A stretch of 8,769 bases of DNA from JANQRV01 sp964533785 (GTDB lineage: Bacteria; Bacteroidota; Bacteroidia; Chitinophagales; Saprospiraceae): assembly GCA_964533785.1 (NCBI GenBank), contig CAZHNG010000287.1:1-8769 (forward strand). The letters run 5' to 3'. This document shows positions 1 to 4,079 of this stretch, piece by piece. Below the pieces are notes generated by a model, which saw only the letters and a list, made by a program, of their open reading frames with translations, was not told where the DNA came from and ran no database searches. The position numbers were made by a program, and so were the translations under genes. Each line of letters opens with the position of its first letter. Position 1 is the first letter of the stretch.

Positions 1-306
1 ATGAGCATTGAAGCGGATATCCCCAATGGTTTTAATCCCATGCGGGGCGACGTCTTCGATCCGCTGAGCTACGTCGTCAGCGAAAACTGCGATGCTGCTA
101 CTACCGGCGCAGAACTACACATCATGAATCGCTGGGGCATGATGGTCTACCATACTACGGTAGAAGATTATACACCCTGGGATGGTAAAGGGGAAAGCCA
201 ATACTATTTCCCTTCGGACACCTATTTCTACATGCTGGAACTGGAGTTCGACAACGGCGACAAGAAGGTGCTGAAGGGTGAGGTGTTGCTGTATTTACAG
301 GACTAA
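1..306 (+). CDS. C-terminal end of a T9SS type B secreted surface protein (partial, 5' end outside window)
   Basis: Open from the first base to TAA at 304-306. Almost the whole fragment is a gliding-motility / CHU_C type C-terminal domain, the sorting signal that directs proteins through the type IX secretion system to the cell surface. Visible family features are GFNPMRGDVFDP near the start, NRWGMMVY in the middle, PWDGKG, and the closing strands YFYMLELEFDNG and VLLYL. It is over half identical to the last ~97 residues of the large protein ending at 8054, so the two are paralogues. The ATG at base 1 is probably an internal Met: in the paralogue the same position lies more than 1200 residues into the protein, and a lone sorting domain would have no signal peptide. 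The stop is followed within 12 bases by a hairpin (319-337), as in the paralogue. The passenger domain cannot be seen. Confidence 0.85.
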   Translation: MSIEADIPNGFNPMRGDVFDPLSYVVSENCDAATTGAELHIMNRWGMMVYHTTVEDYTPWDGKGESQYYFPSDTYFYMLELEFDNGDKKVLKGEVLLYLQD

Positions 307-318
307 TAGTAATAGTAG

Positions 319-337
319 CGCGGAATTTCATTCCGCG
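319..337. repeat. Stop-proximal hairpin, copy 1 (8-bp stem, TTC loop)
   Basis: CGCGGAAT / ATTCCGCG perfect stem with loop TTC, followed by six A residues, 12 bases after the stop of the left surface-protein fragment. Nearly the same hairpin recurs at 775-791 and at 8062-8078, the latter 7 bases after the stop of the large surface protein. It could act in transcript ending or mRNA stability, but the tract after the stem is A rather than T on the + strand, so it is not a classical intrinsic terminator for the upstream gene. Confidence 0.7.
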
Positions 338-407
338 AAAAAACAACGACAATCGAGGCTGGTTCACAAATAAAGCAATGAGAAAAATAACAGCATTTTA
401 AAAAATA

Positions 408-449
408 CCACGTAGGGCCCGCCACGTGGGGCCCGCCACGTAGGGCACG
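408..449. repeat. Three tandem 14-bp GC-rich units (CCACGTAGGGCCCG)
   Basis: Units at 408-421, 422-435 and 436-449 differ from each other by at most two bases. The same unit occurs at 8656-8669, with a shortened one at 8644-8655, in the other gene-free region. Function unknown. Confidence 0.8.
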
Positions 450-465
450 TCTGGTTAGAAGCATA

Positions 466-514
466 CCTGCCTGCTCGGCCGATTGGCCTAATGCCAATCG
501 GCCGAGCAGGCAGG
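466..514. repeat. Perfect 22-bp inverted repeat with 5-base loop
   Basis: Arm 466-487 (begins CCTGCCTGCTCGG, ends GATTGGC) is the exact reverse complement of arm 493-514; the loop is CTAAT at 488-492. It is GC-rich and would form a very stable hairpin or cruciform. There is no T-run after it, so a simple intrinsic terminator is unlikely. A shortened relative of the left arm (TACCTGCCTGGCCGACC) appears at 8618-8634 without its partner arm. Confidence 0.85.
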
Positions 515-541
515 GACCATATAGATTTGGCTATGCAACCT

Positions 542-681
542 TATGCGGCATCGCGGGTAAAGATATTCCCTTCTTGGCGTTTCTTTTGCGGTGGTCTATT
601 TGGATGGGCTTCGGTCAGAACGGTCATTGATGGTCGGAGACCATAGGATATTGGCTTCAAGTCGGGAGACTTAAAGCATCA
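542..681 (+). repeat. Dispersed direct repeat C, left copy
   Basis: Aligns without gaps to 8266-8405 at a constant offset of 7724, with about 19 differences in 140 bases. A 32-base stretch (570-601) is identical. The last 52 bases (630-681) form a core shared with repeat A: it begins with the hairpin ATGGTC-GGA-GACCAT (630-644) and ends in TTAAAGCATCA. The core tail AGACTTAAAGCATC is immediately repeated in tandem (667-680 and 681-694). Confidence 0.85.
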
Positions 682-710
682 GACTTAAAGCATCAAGAGG
701 CTTAAAGCGA

Positions 711-754
711 CCAAACGGAGTTTGGCAAGTTATGCTGCGTCGAGACGGAGTCTC
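711..754. repeat. Two short triloop hairpins
   Basis: CCAAAC-GGA-GTTTGG at 711-725 and GAGAC-GGA-GTCTC at 742-754. Both have the same GGA loop as the hairpins in repeats A and C. The second matches GAGAC-TTC-GTCTC at 8740-8752 in stem sequence. Chance is possible for either alone; the shared loop is what makes them notable. Confidence 0.5.
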
Positions 755-765
755 TCGCAAGCAAC

Positions 766-928
766 AATAGTAGAGCGGAATTTCATTCCGCAAAAAAAAT
801 GTTCTAACGTTCTGATCTTGGCAGTCTCCAGACTGCCAAGCAATATTACCTGGTCTCCGACCATCGAAATCGAAAATGGTCGGAGACCAAATGATATTGG
901 CTTCAAGTCGTGAGACTTAAAGCATCAA
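766..928 (+). repeat. Dispersed direct repeat A, left copy
   Basis: Matches 8053-8216 with about seven substitutions and one single-base indel (about 95% identical). It contains, in order, hairpin GCGGAAT-TTC-ATTCCGC (775-791), an 11-bp stem with CC loop (817-840), and a perfect 14-bp stem TGGTCTCCGACCAT / ATGGTCGGAGACCA (851-864 with 876-889, 11-base loop), then the 52-base core (876-927) shared with repeat C. The right copy begins inside the stop codon of the large surface protein; the left copy has no gene in front of it. Confidence 0.9.
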
Positions 929-944
929 AAGCATCAAAAAAAGA

Positions 945-971
945 AAGTCGGTTACTCGAAGAAACCGACTT
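945..971. promoter_or_regulatory. Hairpin upstream of the variable-protein gene
   Basis: AAGTCGGTT (945-953) pairs perfectly with AACCGACTT (963-971) around a 9-base loop. It follows repeat A and lies about 105 bases before the variable-protein start. Role unknown. Confidence 0.5.
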
Positions 972-990
972 ACGGCATTGCTCTTGGGAT

Positions 991-1021
991 TTAAGGAGGA
1001 TTCTTTAAGTATCCTCCTTAA
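991..1021. promoter_or_regulatory. 11-bp hairpin upstream of the variable-protein gene
   Basis: TTAAGGAGGAT (991-1001) pairs perfectly with ATCCTCCTTAA (1011-1021) around a 9-base loop, 55 bases before the ATG at 1077. The left arm contains AGGAGG, but too far from any start to serve as a ribosome site. It may be a terminator insulating the DGR from the repeats, or a 5' leader structure; no long T-run follows. Confidence 0.5.
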
Positions 1022-1076
1022 TTTCGAACACAATTCATAAATTAGGTGTTCTTAGGCACCAATATAAAGTAAGACT

Positions 1077-1955
1077 ATGTACATCCTATTCCTACTAACG
1101 ACCATCCTAAACTGGCCACCACCACAGTTGCCGGAAAACCCAACGCAACCCAATACCATGCCCCAAGCCCCCGAAATGGTATACATCCAGGGCGGCACCT
1201 TCACCATGGGCTGCACCAGTGAACAAGAACCGGATTGTTTCTCCTGGGAAAGGCCGGCCCACGAAGTAACCGTCGCCAGCTTTTTCCTGGGTAAATACGA
1301 AGTAAGGCAAGGCGAATGGGAAAGCCTGATGGGGGACAATCCGAGTAATTTTAGTGACTGTGGCAGCAACTGCCCGGTGGAGGACGTGAGCTGGTACGAT
1401 GTAATCGTTTATTGTAATCGCTTAAGTGAACAAGAGGGCCTAACACCCTGCTACTACAGCGACCAAAGTTTTAGCACCGTCTACGGCAAAACGGGGCAGA
1501 CCTGGAGCCTGCCCAATGCGGGTGAAGTGTATTGGCTGACGACGGCCAACGGCTATCGCCTGCCCACGGAAGCGGAATGGGAATTTGCGGCGCGGGGAGG
1601 CGTTCAGTCCCAAGGGTATAAATATGCCGGTGGCGATGCTATTGATGCGGTGGCCTGGTATAGCGAAAATTCAGGCGATCAAACCCAACCAGTTGGGGGG
1701 AAGGCAGCCAATGAACTGGGACTCTATGACCTGTCCGGCAATGTCTGGGAATGGTGCTGGGACTGGTATGATGGGGACTACTACAATGAAAGGGTCACCT
1801 GCCAGCCCCAGGGGCCGAATAGCGGCGATTTCCGTGTGCTTCGGGGCGGTAGTTGGAGCTTCTCGGCCAGGGACTGCCGAGTCGCTGATCGCCTCTTCAT
1901 CGACCCGGGCAACCGGATCAACTTCAATGGTTTTCGTCTCTCAAGGGCCCGTTAA
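1077..1955 (+). CDS. DGR variable protein, FGE-sulfatase (SUMF1-like, C-type-lectin-fold) domain
   Basis: 292 residues; target of the DGR and presumably a ligand-binding protein. An N-terminal hydrophobic stretch (YILFLLTTIL, residues 2-11) and a Pro-rich linker suggest export, although no Lys/Arg precedes it. Residues ~35-292 show the FGE-sulfatase domain: GGTFTMG, RPAHEVTV, KYEVRQGEW, PVEDVSWYDVIVYCN, GYRLPTEAEWEFAARGG, GLYDLSGNVWEWCWDWY, RVLRGGSW and closing GFRLSRAR. Ten or more cysteines fit an extracytoplasmic disulfide-bonded protein. Residues 249-290 carry the VR; 14 of them differ from the TR-encoded residue (S249, F252, S261, F262, D266, D271, L273-D276, G278, I281, F283, R290). Of the two catalytic cysteines of true formylglycine-generating enzymes, C267 seems to match the second, while the first falls at variable F262, so enzymatic activity is unlikely. 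No T9SS C-terminal domain is present, as the variable region is the C-terminus. Confidence 0.95.
   Translation: MYILFLLTTILNWPPPQLPENPTQPNTMPQAPEMVYIQGGTFTMGCTSEQEPDCFSWERPAHEVTVASFFLGKYEVRQGEWESLMGDNPSNFSDCGSNCPVEDVSWYDVIVYCNRLSEQEGLTPCYYSDQSFSTVYGKTGQTWSLPNAGEVYWLTTANGYRLPTEAEWEFAARGGVQSQGYKYAGGDAIDAVAWYSENSGDQTQPVGGKAANELGLYDLSGNVWEWCWDWYDGDYYNERVTCQPQGPNSGDFRVLRGGSWSFSARDCRVADRLFIDPGNRINFNGFRLSRAR
1819..1948 (+). repeat. DGR variable repeat (VR)
   Basis: Aligns to the TR (3778-3907) at a constant offset of 1959 over 130 bases. I count 19 differences, all at TR adenines (about 39 A in the TR): to T, G or C, with none at G, C or T positions. Changed VR bases are 1822, 1830, 1831, 1858, 1860, 1861, 1872, 1887, 1893, 1894, 1896, 1897, 1900, 1902, 1909, 1918, 1923, 1924 and 1945. 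Homology stops just before the gene's stop codon. The 3' end TCTCTCAAGGGCCCG is the place expected for the initiation-of-mutagenic-homology element; the TR has CTCTCAAAGGCA there. Confidence 0.97.
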
Positions 1956-2017
1956 CTTTTTTTATTCTTACTTTTTTACTTTTTGGAAGTGGGCGTAGCC
2001 CCTCAAAATTTTTTTAA

Positions 2018-2458
2018 ATGGCATATAAATTTTTTGTCCTTCCTTTCGATGAAGCAGCCGAGCAATTTGAAACGGATGCATTTGAGAAGTTCACGAACCG
2101 GATCATCGTAAAGCGTTGCGAAGTTTCATTTTTTCAGCACCAGGGGCGTACTTACTGGACTGCTTTTGTGGAATTTATGGGTGCTGCTACCTCAAAGCCG
2201 GAACACAATCTAACGGAAGCACAGCTTCAGGTGTACGAGGCGCTGCGCGCCTGGCGAAATGACCTCGCTGAGCAAGAGGGACTCCCGCCCTATACCATTT
2301 GTAAAAATAAAGTTCTCGAAAATATTGCCAGCCTGGAGGAAGTCAATTTGAAAAGCATATTTGAAATTAAAGGCATGGGTGGCAAAAAGGGTGAGAAATA
2401 TGGTAAACAGATCATTCAAATCATTCAAGAAACAAAAACATTACATGGCGACACCTAA
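2018..2458 (+). CDS. DGR accessory protein with HRDC domain
   Basis: 146 residues, 62 bases after the variable gene. Residues ~65-141 resemble an HRDC (helicase and RNase D C-terminal) domain, a small helical nucleic-acid-binding module: LTEAQLQVYEALRAWRN, then EGLPPYTICKNKVLENIA and the turn IFEIKGMGGKKGEKYG, typical of HRDC ends. The N-terminal ~55 residues (FFVLPFDEAAEQFETDAFEKF through YWTAFVEFM) look like the conserved lead region of HRDC proteins found with reverse transcriptases in DGRs. The ATG at 2018 follows an A/T-rich stretch with no Shine-Dalgarno, usual for Bacteroidota. Its 3' end overlaps avd by 14 bases, implying translational coupling. Its role in retrohoming is not established; binding to template RNA, cDNA or the RT is a guess from the domain. 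Confidence 0.85.
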   Translation: MAYKFFVLPFDEAAEQFETDAFEKFTNRIIVKRCEVSFFQHQGRTYWTAFVEFMGAATSKPEHNLTEAQLQVYEALRAWRNDLAEQEGLPPYTICKNKVLENIASLEEVNLKSIFEIKGMGGKKGEKYGKQIIQIIQETKTLHGDT

Positions 2459-2786
2459 CTATGCAGTCTACGAGGCTTGGGAGAAAACCACTTTGGAAAT
2501 TGTCGATCGGTGCAATGGTTTCCCAAAATCGGTACGGTTTACCTTCAGCAACCGTATGATCAACCTAGCATTGGATACTTTAGAACAAATTATCGAGGCC
2601 ATTTACCAGAAACAGCGTGCAAATATTTTACGACAAATCAATTTGAACCTGGAAAAAATGCGGCTCCTATGTCGATTGTGCGAAAAAAAGGGTTTGTTGT
2701 CACCAAAACAATATGAACATTTAGTTAAAGCAATCAACCACACCGGAAAAATGATCGGTGGCTGGCTCAAAAGCATAGCAAAATGA
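2445..2786 (+). CDS. avd: Accessory variability determinant (Avd), four-helix-bundle protein
   Basis: 113 residues from the ATG at 2445. The frame is open further upstream to an ATG at 2361, but that would overlap the HRDC gene by ~98 bases, and the 2445 start gives the length and N-terminus normal for Avd. Family features: WEKTTLEIVDRCNGFPKSVR, then a helical region RMINLALDTLEQIIEAIY, the Leu-rich helix NLEKMRLLCRLCEKKGLLS, QYEHL, and a final IGGWLKS. The protein is strongly basic. In studied DGRs Avd forms a positively charged pentamer that binds the reverse transcriptase and template RNA and is needed for cDNA synthesis. The stop overlaps the RT start as ATGA (2783-2786), so the two should be coupled and made together. 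Confidence 0.93.
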   Translation: MATPNYAVYEAWEKTTLEIVDRCNGFPKSVRFTFSNRMINLALDTLEQIIEAIYQKQRANILRQINLNLEKMRLLCRLCEKKGLLSPKQYEHLVKAINHTGKMIGGWLKSIAK

Positions 2787-3781
2787 AGGATTTACCACCC
2801 AGTTATGATCAAATTTACTGTTTTAAACATCTAAGTAATGCGGCTTACCGTGCCAAGAAAGGTAATCAGCAGACGCAGGAGGTACAGCAATTTTATTTTA
2901 ACCTTGAAAAAGAATTGATCAAGCTTTCCCTCAAACTTCAGACCTATACCTATCAACCGGGGCCTTATCGTTATTTCAATATAACAGATCCTAAGCCGCG
3001 AAAAATATCTGTTGCCCCTTTTCGTGACCGGGTAGTTCACCATGCTTTGGTTTCGCTGCTGGAGGAAAAATATAATAAACGGTTTATTTATGATTCTTAC
3101 GCATGCCAAATAGGAAAAGGAACTCATCGTGCTGTTTACCGCGCACAGTACTTTCTTCGCAAGAACAAATGGTTTTTTAAGAGTGATGTGGCCAGCTTTT
3201 TTGATATGATCGACCATGAAATCCTTTTTTTATGCTTGAGGCGGGTACCTTTTGATCCCAGGCTTATTTCCTTAGCTGAAATCATCGTGGAAAATGGAGG
3301 AAAGAACGGGAAGGGATTACCAATTGGCAACTTAACCAGTCAGTTTTTTGCCAATGTGTACCTTCATGAATTGGACTTTTTTGTTAAACAACAGCTTGGG
3401 TGTAAATACTATATTCGATACATGGATGATTTTGTATTATTTTCCAACGATAAGGCTCAATTAAAAGAATGGCGTAAGCAAATTGAGCAATTTTTGGCTG
3501 TTTTTTTGAAATTGATCCTCAACCCGAAAGCTACTTTTTTTAATCAAAGAATGAATGGTTTACGATTTTTGGGCACCAGGGTGTTTCCAAAAACCATCCG
3601 CATTCACCCTGACAATCTCAAACGCAGCTTTCGTAAGATCAAACTTCGGGAAAAGCAATACCTATCCGGCGACCTGGATGAAGATAAACTTTTGCAATGT
3701 GTAGACAGTATCCAAGGACATATGTGTGCCTATAATACTACTGCTTTAAGGAAACAGAGGAGCAAGGGATGCAACGGATAA
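2783..3781 (+). CDS. DGR-type reverse transcriptase
   Basis: 332 residues, usual length for DGR reverse transcriptases. Fingers/palm motifs: RKISVAPFRDRVVHHAL (73-89), FKSDVASFFDMIDH (132-145, first catalytic Asp D135), GLPIGNLTSQFFANVYLHELD (178-198) and the catalytic YMDD (213-216), followed by a downstream palm/thumb region (LRFLGTRVF near 271-279). IGNLTSQ in place of the QGxxSP seen in group II intron and retroviral enzymes is the hallmark of DGR RTs, which have low fidelity opposite adenine. It lacks maturase, integrase or RNase H domains. Its TAA stop (3779-3781) lies inside the TR, and it starts 4 bases inside avd. The gene is A/T-rich with long T-runs, unlike the variable gene. It copies the TR RNA into mutagenised cDNA, with Avd. 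Confidence 0.97.
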   Translation: MKDLPPSYDQIYCFKHLSNAAYRAKKGNQQTQEVQQFYFNLEKELIKLSLKLQTYTYQPGPYRYFNITDPKPRKISVAPFRDRVVHHALVSLLEEKYNKRFIYDSYACQIGKGTHRAVYRAQYFLRKNKWFFKSDVASFFDMIDHEILFLCLRRVPFDPRLISLAEIIVENGGKNGKGLPIGNLTSQFFANVYLHELDFFVKQQLGCKYYIRYMDDFVLFSNDKAQLKEWRKQIEQFLAVFLKLILNPKATFFNQRMNGLRFLGTRVFPKTIRIHPDNLKRSFRKIKLREKQYLSGDLDEDKLLQCVDSIQGHMCAYNTTALRKQRSKGCNG

Positions 3782-3907
3782 CGGCGATAACCGTGTGCTT
3801 CGGGGCGGTAGTTGGAACAACTCGGCCAGGAACTGCCGAGTCGCTAATCGCAACAACAACAACCCGGACAACCGGAACAACAACAATGGTTTTCGTCTCT
3901 CAAAGGC
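3778..3907 (+). repeat. DGR template repeat (TR)
   Basis: 130 bases homologous to the VR, starting at the second last base before the RT stop codon and running downstream. In the frame matching the VR it contains 13 AAC and 2 AAT codons, clustered at 3816-3821, 3852-3863 and 3876-3887. Randomising the A positions of AAY codons gives 15 amino acids and no stop codon, so the template is built for safe, wide variation. Non-adenine bases are all identical to the VR, preserving framework residues such as RVLRGGSW and GFRLS. Confidence 0.97.
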
Positions 3908-4004
3908 AACCCATAGCTAGATTGATGTCGTTCAAGGATAGCATCACCACGCAGGGTTGTTGCCCATGTTGCATTCCTGCACCCGTCGGGTCAAACACAC
4001 TCTA

Positions 4005-4034
4005 CAAAGTGGTTGCGACCACTTTGTTTTTTTT
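4005..4034 (+). terminator. Intrinsic terminator of the DGR operon
   Basis: Perfect 9-bp stem CAAAGTGGT (4005-4013) / ACCACTTTG (4018-4026), loop TGCG, directly followed by eight T (4027-4034). It ends the RT-TR transcript and separates it from the surface-protein gene starting 45 bases later. Confidence 0.93.
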
Positions 4035-4079
4035 ACTTTAAAAGGTTCGTAGCACATACATCCTTTCAAACGCTGCATT

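Larger units (their letters stand above)
307..1076. other. 770-base gene-free region rich in repeats and hairpins
   Basis: No credible gene on either strand: the short open frames here lie inside nucleotide repeats or hairpins. In order it holds a stop-proximal hairpin, three tandem GC-rich 14-mers, a perfect 22-base inverted repeat, a 140-base repeat (542-681), two short triloop hairpins, a 163-base repeat (766-928), and two larger hairpins just before the variable-protein gene. Most of these recur in 8055-8769. I found no convincing Bacteroidota promoter (TTG, about 20 bases, TAnnTTTG); the nearest -7-like string, TAAATTAG at 1038-1045, has no -33 partner. Confidence 0.7.
1077..4034 (+). 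mobile_element. Complete diversity-generating retroelement (DGR)
   Basis: All defining parts are present in one orientation: variable gene with VR at its 3' end, HRDC accessory, Avd, DGR-type reverse transcriptase, and TR followed by a terminator. VR and TR differ only at TR adenines. The HRDC, Avd and RT frames overlap (14 and 4 bases) and the TR begins in the RT stop codon, so HRDC-Avd-RT-TR is one transcriptional unit. DGRs diversify a resident gene rather than moving; nothing here (no integrase, transposase or target-site duplication) shows mobility of the cassette. Confidence 0.97.
3778..4034 (+). ncRNA. DGR template RNA (TR plus 3' spacer)
   Basis: The stretch from the TR to the terminator would be the 3' end of the HRDC-Avd-RT transcript, with about 127 bases downstream of the TR. 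In the Bordetella phage DGR a spacer of similar length just after the TR is required for Avd-RT binding and cDNA priming. Visible structure: CAACCC (3907-3912) at the TR edge can pair with GGGTTG (3954-3959), bringing the 3' end of the TR close to the spacer; ACCC-GTC-GGGT (3981-3991) is a small hairpin; the end is the terminator stem. No real coding frame is seen in the spacer. Whether it is processed from the mRNA is unknown. Confidence 0.7.

Noticed and set aside
630..694. Closely spaced repeats as a CRISPR array
   Set aside because: Copies are few, irregularly spaced and low-complexity, with no unique equal-length spacers and no cas genes.
722..913. Short open frame encoding a peptide with SRLPSNITWSPTIEIENGRR, also found in the frame at 8106-8327
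   Set aside because: The shared peptide is only the translation of the nucleotide repeat A and its hairpins; no start context or further protein-level conservation supports a gene.
1038..1045. TAAATTAG as a Bacteroidota -7 promoter element for the variable gene
   Set aside because: No TTG at the proper distance upstream; one near-match is not enough.
1585..1998. Open frame inside the variable-protein gene
   Set aside because: A shadow of the FGE-sulfatase frame; it has no domain of its own.
1991..2001. GGGC-GTA-GCCC hairpin downstream of the VR, possible counterpart of the post-VR hairpin known in Bordetella phage
   Set aside because: Only four base pairs and about 42 bases from the VR end, whereas the known element is close to the VR; chance-level.
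2361..2444. Possible 28-residue N-terminal extension of Avd
   Set aside because: It would lie wholly inside the HRDC gene; the 2445 start gives the normal Avd length and N-terminus.
2783..3781. Reverse transcriptase as a retron or group II intron enzyme
   Set aside because: IGNLTSQ motif, lack of maturase domain, adjacent Avd and the TR/VR pair all point to a DGR.
3769..4041. Open frame across the TR and spacer
   Set aside because: It is out of the VR-matching frame, ends in the terminator, and its resemblance to the frame at 1585-1998 only reflects TR/VR homology.
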